Below, piece after piece: positions 42,901-54,900 of a stretch of DNA of 64,000 nucleotides. The notes below the pieces were generated by a model, which did no database searches, was not told the DNA's origin, and saw nothing but the letters and a program-made list of their open reading frames with translations. Position numbers and translations under genes: made by a program. This DNA is from Diplonema papillatum (taxonomy: Eukaryota > Euglenozoa > Diplonemea > Diplonemida > Diplonemidae): contig JAPJBO010001116.1 in NCBI GenBank assembly GCA_030068145.1, forward strand, positions 1 through 64,000, given 5' to 3'. Within the stretch, counting starts at the first letter, position 1. Each line of letters starts with the position of its first letter.

Positions 42901-45900
42901 TCTAGACTTCTCTGCGATGTTGCATAATTCCCGCACATAGTTCCTGCATGCGTCGATTGGTATGCGAATCCTCTGGGAGTGAGTTGTTGTTTCATGAAGT
43001 CGGCTAGAGTGGCAGTCGTAGGTGCGATAACCCGAATATTGGCTGATGTTGCGCTTTCGACTTGAGCTGCTGACACTTCTCCTTCCTGGGCGCACTCGAG
43101 CATGCCCAGCAGGCTCTGCATTTGGAGCTAAAAAGCCAGCGAGTGTGCCATGAAATCTCGCCCGCTTCTTCGGTGGCATGGTGCCCTGACTGACCCTGGC
43201 CAACACCCAAAAAAGAACTGCCTGTTCAGAGGATTATCATTTTTTTTTTTCCCCCGCCCGCCCAAGTTTTTTTTGTGTCTAACAAATGCAATTTGTCAAG
43301 AACAAAAACAGATCGATGGCAGCGTACTATCCTCACTTCCGTTAGATGAACAAAACAGGTTTGAAGGAAGTGCGCACAAACAAAGGAAGCGCCAGATCCA
43401 TTTTTCGGTAAACAGTAAACTTGGGAGACGGCCCAAGTTTGCTATTCATATTTAAGCCCCTGGTACCAACCCCGGGAAAACGGGTCAGCCTTTTGGATCT
43501 CGGTCGAACCCAAACGACCCCGCCACCACAAGATCGAAAAGCAAGCAAAGGATCTCGTTTCCTGGACGTGGTTCCAGGTGGCGAATTGGCAAATGATCAT
43601 GATCAGAAGGTCCTTCCTGAGTGGTTCAGTTTCCTCACACGTTGCATGTGGCTAAAATAAAAAAGAGCACCTGCTGCATGACAGTCCCAGTGCGCGAGCA
43701 GCCGCCATTTGCTTCAATCAGAGACGAGCAAGACGTGTACTTTCCACCGATGAACCGTATAATCTCCTCGGACCAATCCTTGCATGCCGTCGAACGAGCG
43801 CACGTTCGACATGTGAACGGGCAGGCTGCAATAAAGGCACTCTGTTCGGCTGCTGACCACTGGCTGAGCACCGCTCCGTAGATGGAGCAGTGCCAGCCGT
43901 TGGCCACCATCACGTCGATGCAGCTCTCAATGTCACTGCGCACCGACACTGCGCCTTCTTCGTCATTTACACAAGGCGCTTCTTCTAACGAACAGCGGCC
44001 GCAGGCCCCTGGGCAGCTGAAGACAATCTCGTCTACCGTGAGCGGCGGTATGTTCGCAGCAGCCATCTGTTTTCAATGTTGTAGGACAACTGTTGTACGA
44101 CGAGATCAAGTAGATTTGCAGTTGGCTTCTACAGAAGGTTTTCCAGGAACCCGTTTGAAGATACCCAGTACCTTTTACGCAAGTAGAATTATGGTAAATT
44201 TCCCTTGTATCCAGGGGATAAGCTGCTAGTACCAGATTCGGACCGCGGTCCGAATCTGGTAATCGGCCGTGGACCAAGGCGAGCTTCACGCCGTGCGCGC
44301 GGCACGGCGGATCTCAAGCACAGGGAGCCTACACAGTTTGAATCGATCTGACGATCAGGTGCGAACATTCACAGCTACTTCCGCCCGTCTCCGGCTGTGC
44401 AACACCATGAGAAGAACTGAGATGGTCGCACGCAAATGAAAGTATTGCCATAGTGCTTCTATTCCTTTCATTTGTGTGATTGCGTAGCAATGTTCTTTCA
44501 ACTCGCTTGTTGCTCGTAGTTTGTGCGATTACCACCACAGGCTCTCGTTGCCCTGACGGCTTTGGGCCTCAGCTGGTGGTTACCTGCAGCACAAGCCCCT
44601 TCCTGTGGTGACACAAACTTCCAAAAATATGAAATTAATTCATGGTTAATAATATTCGATTGTTAATAATAATTGTAAATAATTGATTGTTAATAATAAT
44701 CGTACCTACCCCCCCCCCCCCCCCCCCCGTGAACATGTCACCCCCCAAAAACCCCTTGAGTATGTCACCCCCCAAGGCCTGAGAGGGGGGGGTGACATAC
44801 TCAGGGTTTTGCCCTGTTGTCCCAGTGGGGGAGGAGTGGCCCCGCGCAGCGGAAAAAAAAATTTCCGAGTCTAGAGGTTGGTAAAGTTGAAGTTCTCAAA
44901 TTTAGCTCTCTAGCGAACTATCCCACTTTTCTGTGGCAGGCCTCGGGGGTACCCCCACCCCGGACATTTCTCTACCGTTTTTTTTGGTATTTTTGAGAAT
45001 TCACAATTCGTCGAAAAAATTTCTCGCGGCGGACAACGGCGTGGCACAGTCGTCAGTTGACGACGTTCCTTACCTACGGGTGGGAGGTTCGGTTCCCACC
45101 GGTGGACTTTTTTCCGGGTCTGCACTCAGCATCAAAGGTTCACCAGGGGCGGTCCGGACACTGGATAAGGGCCCCCAACTTGCCATCATCCCGAACTTAG
45201 CATCAGGGTTTTCCGGGGGGGGGGGTCTATCAGGCCAGGATTCAGGGTTAAACGGGTTAAAGGTTCGGGTTTGCACCAGCGCCAGACTGAGCAAAACAAT
45301 TCGGGTTGGACAAACCGGACCGGCAAAAAGGTTCGGGTTTGTAACGCCGGACTGGGCAAAAAGGCTCGGGTTTGCGCAAACGACGGACTGGACCAAAAGG
45401 TTCGGGTTTGCACCAACACCGGACTGGACAAAAAGGTTCGGGTTTGCACCAACGCCGGACTGGACAAAAAGGTTCGGGTTTGCACAAACGCCGGACAGGG
45501 CAAAAAGGTTCGGGTTTGCGCAAACGCCGGGCTGAGCAAAAGGTTACCTCTAGACTCGCTAAGGGTGGTCCTAACACCCATGTACTTTTGAACGGTTTTT
45601 TTTGGAACAACATACCACGCTGGACATGTCAGAACAAAAAAGAAAGTTGGCAGCGTTGGAACCTGCCGTGTAAAGATACAAAACAGGTCCGTCGCACACG
45701 CACACGTGAGTTTTCCGCTTTCACCGCCGCCTTCCGCACCAGTGAGCCACAATCGGAGCGGTCATCCTCGGCTCTTTGGTTGTTTGCGCGACCGCCAAGT
45801 GACACATGGTCTTGAAGCAGCCAACAACGTTGTAAATAGGAGGTTTCGCGGGATTCAAAACTTGGGCAACAGCTGTTACCATCCCACAGTTCCTTCAATG

Positions 45901-48900
45901 TACAACATGGCCAACCGCATTGCATCAGTCTGCAAATGACGCTTGCAATGACCTCACGACTATTCTTCAGCAAGACGTCGAAACAGGAACACTGTCTGCC
46001 ACATTGTCCAACTCCGCAAGTGTGTATGCCTGAGAAATTTCAAGGGAACGCCCAGCAGGATGCATCGGAGCTTCTAGAGAGTGGATTGTTCGGCTTGTTC
46101 CCGGTGGCTGCACCTGGATGGAACGGCCTACTTCGAAACACATCCAGACCTCGCAATGTTATCATTCTGCCGACACGATTTGCTGAAGTGCACAGTCCGG
46201 ACAGGAGAAGGAAGTTTGTAAAAATGTTTCAACTTGCAACCTGAGGGGCGTGCAATGCAGAAGTTTGAGCGAATGCTGAGCCGGAAGCAGCGGCCTAGAC
46301 ACAGCGGCCATTTTGTCTGCAGGAGAGCAGTGGATCACGTATGATGACAATCACATATCACTTACGTCGTTCATGTCACTGCTTGCGCAACGGTTCAATC
46401 ATCACTCGTCTGCTTTGTACGCGTCCGATTGTCAACGTGGTACATTGGTTCGGCCTGCGGCGCGTTATGCCCAGTCGTTCGAGCTGTTGCTGCTTGTTGC
46501 GTTGAGGTCCAGCGCGTCGGCAGGGTCTCCCTGCCGGCAGGGGGTCGTGAGCAACTGGGGTTGGACGTCTGAAACTCTCACCGACCTCAGCTGTTGAAGA
46601 TCTACGCGCTAAACTTAAGCATATCCCTCAGCGCAGGAAAAGAAAGCAACAGCGATGCTCCCAGCAACGGCGAGTGAACAGGGCAGAGGGACGGGTCTTC
46701 CAGCATCTGGTACCTTGCCATGGGCCCAGCGTTCTGTCTGTGGTCGGTCGTGTCCTAGAAGGGCTGCTAGAGGCTCAGATGACCTCTGCAAACCCTTAAG
46801 TATGTCACCCCCCTCGAGTATGTCACCCCCCAGCGGATTTTTGCACAAAAGGGGGTGACATGTTACGTGGTGTACGTGAGTTCTTCCGTCGAAGACGTTT
46901 CCTGAGCGGTCGTAGAGGTTGACTAATCGATAATAAAATATTTTCAGTTCTAAAGAACTGAAAGTTTTCTTTATTATCGTGGTCAACTCTACATACTTGG
47001 GGGCGTGATTGAGCCCCTCAGGCTCGAATCACTACGCTGCACATCGTAAGCGGTTCGTCCGTTCGAGAGTCTTCGGCTTGGGACTGCTCGTCTGCGATGG
47101 GAAAGATCGGGCGATACACAGAGCCTTTAGTGTTAGATATGCATCTGGTACGCTCCGACAATGAGAAATCCAGGTAGCCGACAGAGATGTTTCCATTCCC
47201 AACGCAGATCTCTGTCACTAGTTCATCGCAGAAGGAGAGATGCGTCGCAGGTTGTTCTCGAGGGCAATTTGTTGGTGTAAGGGAGATAGGGACCAACAAC
47301 GTTGAATGTATTGTTCGTTGGAAGAAGGGTAAGCTGTAAACACCTGATTCAAGCGCAAGGATCACATCCTTTGTTCAGCGTTTTAATTGAAGAAAAAGAT
47401 CTTGTTAAGCTGTTCGAGTTTTCAAGCTCTAACTACGGCTGACTGTGAGAGGAAGAGGTGGAAAGGTGGACATGGCTACGTTGGTCAGGTGCAGAGGCGT
47501 TGGTGCGAAGATTGACCCGACTTGCATTGGGCCGGTGTCGGATACAGTGGGTTGTGAGATCGGAACACGGGACGATGGGAGACTCAGCTTGCACATCCCG
47601 CATTCTTCGGGTAAAGAGGACACTTTTGAAGTTTGGCACGTACTGGTACCCTAATTCTTCGAGGTACCGAATGCGGCCCATTTGCCGGGAGGGAAGGTCG
47701 GCAATATTATGCGCTGATTCGACCCTCTCTAGCCACACCTCCATCGATTCTGAGGACACTGCCTCGAGCCAGAAGTTACGAATCAAGGTATTAAATAACT
47801 GGTTCCGCGAGTATCCCTTTACGAGGGTCGCAAGAGAACAGACGTTATCAACGAAGACATATTTCGGGATGTTTTTGAAGTTGTCTTCGAGGATAGCAGC
47901 CGGAAAAAGGGTCTCGTGGAAGTCGTTCAAGTAACATTGAATCGAGACGACGGCTTCTGTTTCGTACAGTTGGATGTTGTCACGGTCGGCGGGATCGACG
48001 ATATACTTTTGGTGGTTCGCTCTGTCTACCGCAGAGAGCGCGTTTCCGTAAAAGCGATGCTCTTTGTACGAAACGCAGAATCCGAGGGTGCCCAGCGTGG
48101 CGTCGGTGTAGATGATCATAGGCGTACGCGGCTTTGTAGTCGATGCGCCGATGAAATTGGGATCGAAGTATGGCTCCTTGCCACCACTCTTGAGCTGAAA
48201 ATAGTCGTTCTCCCAGCTTTACCACGTTTACGGTCGAGTACTGCCTTGATTGTATCGGGTGTATGTAGGCACGTCCTACCGACCCGGTCATGCTCTGTTG
48301 AACAAAGCTGAGTTGACCAACAAGCTTTGCCGCTGCTTGTGGCGTCAGGCTGTCCTTCCGCAGGATCACCTCGATGGTCGCCTTAAGTTTGGCCGACCTT
48401 TCGGTCGTGATAGCTAGGGAAGCCGATCCGGGAGACGAGACATCAATGCTCACGCCCAAATAGTATATGAGTTGCCCGATCCTCTTCTTCTTGTCACTGA
48501 AGATTAAACCGATGATGGTCTTGGCGTTGACAACGTGGTGGCGACAACTGTTGCTTTGTTTCAAAATGGAGTCGTACTGCAGGCACAAGCCGTCCTCGAT
48601 CAGTCGGACGCTTACAAATCGTTGATCGCCGATAAAGCACAACGAAAGTATGCAGTGATCGTCGCACTCAATGCTGCAACGCTCGAGCTGTACCTCAGTA
48701 ACGTGCTCTGCTTCGGGACGGAGTCGGCGGTTCTAGATTACAACTGCCTATCTCGGTTTGTAACAGCAGCTGCGCGCAGAATCATGGGTATTCCTGCATC
48801 CGGGTATTTTGATGACTTTCATCTACTCGGAAGAGCCGACGACATCGAGCAGATGGCGTTCGACTTTCAAGAGTTCTTCTCGGCGTTATTGGGGAGTGGA

Positions 48901-51900
48901 CGCGGGTGACCTTATTCGTCGCTCGTCCGTTATCGCATCCGCGGTGCTTCTCCCCTTGAACCACGATGAACCTCCTGATCGGAATGAAGTGTTCCATTGG
49001 GAGTGTCTCGATCGAGAAGGGACCCTCTAGCCATCCCTTTTTGACTTCTGCTTTCAACTGGGCAGAGCTCTCGAGGAGATTCCCGTCACGTATGCTTTGT
49101 CGTCGGAGGGACTCCAGGAGGGGCTGCTGTTTGTTCTTCAGCTCTCTTTTCGTGGAAATGGACGACTTTCGAGCGCTCCTGTTTTCAGGTTTCACGTCGA
49201 ATACCCCTTCTTCGCACAAGTCGTCAACAACTGGGAAACCAAACCCGAGTCTGTGAACGAATTCGTTCTTCACACCCGGTTATGCTGCTCCCATCAGCTC
49301 GAGAAACTCCTCCACGACAGGTACGTTGACGCGAGACGCGATTGCGTTCGCAGGGTGATCCATATCGAAGAAGGTTGAAGTATGGCTAAAGATAAAGTGG
49401 TGTCACCTGAGGGGGTAATCTCAGGGCCGCCCACGTGATAAGCCGTTAAGCATTGAGTTCTTTTAAGTACATGAACCACATGGATTAGCATGCACTGCCT
49501 TGAAAGTCAGGTTATCGGATGACGTCGTCACCGCTGTACACCCACCTGGGTGGGTGAGGAGGGCCTCTTCTTCTTGTTGCGTCCGGAGGTTGACTGGACG
49601 TTCGGCTTGTTGGACTGGTGGTGGCCGCGGCTGCAACATGCCGCCGGTCGCCTCTGCGTCAGCGTAGGGAGCCTTTTGCACTCTTGGCAGGTTCCTCTGC
49701 CATGCGTGCGGCAGGCATGATGCCCGCTGCGGCAACACGCCGCCGCCGTCTTGCACTCACCGCACTTCGTCGTGCTGTGCTCTGTGCACACCGCGATCGG
49801 CTGCCCATCGTTCGCGTGGTGATGGTGCCGGCAGCACATCTCTACCGTGGGAACGTCCCTTCGGACGAGTGCTCTGCACGCCTCACACTTCCCTTTGTGA
49901 TGGGTCGCGCACGTGACGAGTGCCTTCTCTATACCGACACCCGGCATATGCACGGGGTCTGGGTGCAGTTGTGGTGGGGCAGGCAGGGCCCACCTCGCCG
50001 CTCTCCCGATCGTCCAGTCAGGGTACGTCGGGCACTGCGTCCCTACATCGCTTCCTTTCACTTGTTCCTCAAGTATCGTCCCCGTGTGTGCCTCGCGAAA
50101 GCGTGGCCTGGGCCGTATACCCGATATCCCCGTGATGCCCATGAACGACAGCGACGTCGTCGGGCACACCCTCTCTCCTCTCATGCAGCTTCCCAGCCCT
50201 TGCTGTGCCGCCAGCTTGTCCAACGCGCTCATCATGCAGCGCAGGACGTTTCCCCGTTCTCTCACCCCCTTCGGCGCATTCCCGTGCAGCGGCATGCTGA
50301 GGCCCGAGAAGAGTTCAAAGTCGATCGCAAGCTCCAGCATTGACGCCTGCCCGTTCTCGGTCCATTGCATGTCCGACAGCCACGCTACCAACGCATAAAA
50401 CGTCGGTAGTCCCCAGGTCTTGTTCCGCTCCCACGTCCATGCCGGGGCAATCCGCGCGAAGGGGTGGTCAAATTTCTCGGCAGGCATCGCATTCGCTCTC
50501 GACCAGGGGGTCGTGGGGTTCCTGGCCACCCAGCCACGTGCTTCGAGCCCAGCCCGTTCCGCAAGGATTTCAGCCATCATCTCCTGGAGCCGCCTCGAGA
50601 ATTGGGCATTCTCGGGTACTACCACACCGTGTTCCAGCGTGCATCTGGGCCAGTCGGCCCGGTTGGCTGCCATCAGCTCGGCATGTGCCTCTCGTCGCCG
50701 TATGTGCGAGTACGCTCCGCAGTCCCAGAAAACGTGTTTCTCGTCCTCGGTGTCGCCGCTTCCACAGTGCTTGCAGCTGGGCGCCTGCGGCTCAGCTCCG
50801 GCCTGCCTCATCCGCGACGTGTACTCAGCCGTGTTCACCCCCCCCGCCAACGCTACACGTATAAGCCTCGCGGTGTGCGCGGGACATTCACGCATCCTCC
50901 AGAAGGAGTTCGTCCGCTCCAGGTCGGCTCTCTGTATGCCCTCAAATCCCGGCCGCCTCGCCACCAGTCGGGACCACGTCTTCGCCCTCAAGTCCGCCCT
51001 AACTTCATGTCCCCTCTTCGAAGGTGCCGAGGTTAACGGGTCATATGTTGCACCATTCCTCAGCGTGCGAGACAGGGGCCCGGGTCCCCATACGTGTCCA
51101 CACTCCTCCATGCTCCTCATCGCCAGTCCAACTGGCCCCAGGGGTGGGTCCCCCTCGGCGTATCTTCCCCGGATGCTCTCCATCAGAGGCAGCAGTCGTG
51201 GCAACCTCTCGCACGCCGCGTAAAACGCTGTCGTCACCCTATATGCTAGGCATGTACCGGGATCCGTCAGGTGGCCCTTCTCCTGAAAGTTTAGGACCAT
51301 CTCCCTCGCGCGCTTCGGGTTGGATCCACCCCAGATCAGTGCCACCACCGACGTCATCAGCCGTTTCATCGCCACCTTCGATACCGGCGCGAAAGAGCAG
51401 CCTGACAGCGCCGCCGGTAGCACATTCGACTGCACAATCCGGACCCGCTTTTCGTACCGGAACGGCGCATGGCGGAGGCCTTCCGCCAGGGCAGCCGCCT
51501 TCTCCACCCTCTCCGAGTCGGACCTTTCCGTCCTATTCTTCGCCGTCGAGACTAGGACCCCGAGGCACTTGACGGATTTGCTAAACCGCAGCAGCGCATC
51601 CACGCTGCGGAGTTTGAGAGTCGACTGATGCCTACGTCTCGTCGAGAACGCGACCGTCTTCTGGAGGTTTAGCTCCATCCCGGTGAGTGTGCAGAACTCG
51701 TCTACTACGTCCACTCCCTTTTGCAGGGCGGCCTCCGACAGCCTGGACAGCAGTGTGGCGTCGTCCGCGTATGACTTTGGACTCACACCCTCCGCTTCTT
51801 TCTTGACCGCTTTCATCACTACCGACAGCAGGGCATTGATGAGTATGACGGATACAGGGCACCCTTGAAGGATACCGTTGGTCACACTGAACTCCCTGCC

Positions 51901-54900
51901 CACCCCTAATGGTAGCTTGAAGCGTCTCGCGAGCAGTCTGTAGATAGCCCTCAGCGGCTTGAGAACCCGATTGTGCAATCCTAAGTCCTCGGCTAAGCGC
52001 AGTACTATCTCTCGCGGGACCATGTCGAAGCATTTCCGGAAGTCCAGCGCCACACCGTAGAGCGGCTCCCCGTCTAACAAGGCGTCCTCCATCTCGAGCC
52101 CAATTTCCATCAAGACGTCCTCGATCCGGTGACCCGGTCGAAAGCCTTTCTGTCCTTCTTCGATCCATTCCTCTTGCCACAGAACTATGTCCGCCAGCCT
52201 GCGGCAGGCCCATAAGCGGTACACGGCGGATGTGACGGTTATCGGTCTTGTGTGCAGCGGGTCTTGACTCTCATCCTTCGGCACCATCGACACCAGCGCA
52301 GTTGTCATGCTTGCCGGCCAGTCTCCAGTTGCTTCGACCAGGTTCATGACGTCTGCAAGTGCATTCAGCAGGGGGAGCGGCAACTCCCGCAGTTCAGCCA
52401 TACGCCAGCCATCCACCCCTGACGCGCTTTTCTTCGGCTTCTTCCTCAGCAGAATTCGCAACTCCTCCCCCGTGATTGTTCCGGCTTCCATCAAGTGTGG
52501 GCCGATGTGATCCCGGAACCGATCCCGAAACGGCTCGTACTCCGGCTCTGGCCCGTCCTTGTACTTACGCAGGATAGGGTCCCACGCAGTGTTCAGCACC
52601 TCGTCCATCTCGTCAACCCCTTTCGCAACACCCCCGACGGCTCAGCGCGTCCGGCGCAGATGGTTGTCAGACATCGTCTGCTCGCATCGGCCCTCTCGTT
52701 CAGCTTGTCTCGGTATTTCGTAAACCTGGCCGCCGATCCTTCCTTTCCGAGTCTGCTCGTCTCTTCCCGCAATGCCGTGAGAAGCTGCTTCGCCTCCTCA
52801 TGATCCGGGAATCCTTCTGTCCCTTGGCCATCTTTCATGCACGCCTGTGCCAGCCGCCTGCTGTTCTGCCAGCAACGGGATACCTCATGCGGAACTGCCT
52901 CCGGCCCGCGCCGTTGCGCAAGGTAGCTGCAGATGCGTTCCATCCTGTGGATGGCCTTCCGGAGCCGTAGCTGTCTGCTGTTCGCCGCCCCCGACCCGTC
53001 GCTCGCAGTGCTTGCCGTGATACAGACTCTTTTAGGTGACGTCTTTATCCCCCGTCCCGTACTTCTTCCCCTTTCTTCCGCAGGGATTCCGAAGGCATCC
53101 TGCAAGTACTGCTCACTGACTCGTGACCACTCGAGCCAGGCCTCTTCCGCTCGCTGTGCTGCCAGCCGTTCCGCGAAATCGGAGTTGGCCAGTCTCTGTA
53201 CGGCTTCCCTGTAAGCTTCTGTGTCCGAGAGGCCCCACTTGGGTCCCCCCTCCGTAGAGATTTCCCGCGGTACTTTAAATCGCCACACGATTTGGCGCAG
53301 CGCCGCAATGTCCAGGGTCATTGTCACGAGCCGGTGTCCCGGCACGTTCACCGCGGTGGTGACGCATTGGCGGAAAGCTCCCGTCGTTATTCGGTTGAGG
53401 AGTATGCGGTCGATCCTCGTGCCCGATGTCCGGGCGCTGGTAAAGGTCGGTGGCGGTGGTGTGTCGGTACGTGCATGGTGCAGTTCCGCTGCGTCGGACC
53501 ATCCATTCCTTAGTGCCTTCCGCAGTACAGGGGACCGGTCTTCTTCTGTGTTCAGGTCACCCATCACCATTATGGGGACGTCACCGAGGCTATCCGCCGC
53601 TGCGAAGAGGATCTTCTCCAGCATGTCCTCACGCTCTTCGCTCTCCGCCCTCCCGTTTCCGGAAGGGCAGTAGACATTGAACACGTGCACGAACGTGTTG
53701 CCGGCCCCTGTTGCTACTACTGTATGGCTCACTCGGTCCGGGGACCGTATTGCTGCGTGCGAGAGCGCCGTCATCGTATCGTACGCCGGTATCGGTCTCA
53801 GTACTAGAGTGGAGAGCCCTCCGTTCGCGGCGTTCATCGTCGAGCGACTACCGGAGTTCCTACAGAGTCTTCCGGGTGGTGGCAGACCCCAGTGGCAGCA
53901 CCATTTCCGCAGGTATTCCTCCGCCTGCACCCGTTTGCACGGAAGGAGTGTCACCTCCTGGCAGCAGAGAAGATCCGCTTCCACCGCGTCGGCCGCTGGG
54001 AGATACTGTAGTAGGTTGGTTACGTTTAACGTCGCGAACCTCATCTCCGCGCGGCCGGGACCAGGGTTTTGTTCGACGTCCCCCGCGGTTATCAGCCGCT
54101 GTCTTGCTGATTCTTTGATTGATTGTAGAGTTCTTTGGTGATGAAGCAAAAGTGTCCGTGGCGCGGGGCTGGACTGATGTTGGGGGGGTGCAGTGGATGC
54201 CTGAGGGCTGGGCGGGGGGGGTATGGGAGTTTCTTGCGGGGTGTCCCGGCCTTGCGAACTTTGGGAGGCGGCCTCGCGCACGGCCCTGTAGGTCAGCGAG
54301 ACCCGGTCGCGTGCGACATCATCGGAACGAATCCCGTGTGTCCACAGGTTCCTGGCCTCGCCTTCCATGTGGCACAGTGTGCCGACCGGCAGAGGGGTTC
54401 TCACTCTCCGGCTCCCCCTCTCCCATTCCATGACCGTGTCGCTCAAGAGCGATATGGTCGCTACCCTCGGACCCAGTTCTCTCTGGTCTTTGTGGGGGTT
54501 GATCCCCACTCCCCTCCGGTACCAGTTGGCCAGCAACTGGTCCGGTTCCCACCCAAGGCGGTCACGTATGAGATCCGCCGCTTCTTTCAGGGGCCCCTCG
54601 GGGATACCCCGTTCCAGTCTGATCGGGGGTTCACCTAGTCGATAGGCGTGCCCCCACTGCTGGGTTTCCCTGCTGTGTCCACCCCCCAGCCTTCCCCATG
54701 GGGCTTCCGGGTTGAGCTCGGGTGCTCGGCTCAGTCTATCCAGAAGATCCCGAGGGATCGCCTGGAAACTTAGCCCCGGGATGGGTCCCTCCACCCTGGC
54801 GGGGGGGCCCTCGTTGCAAGTTGGCCGGGCACACTGGCTATTGTAGGGGGATTGTTTGTGCGCAAAACCGGGCCCTCGGGGTATCACTCCCGGGCGATTG

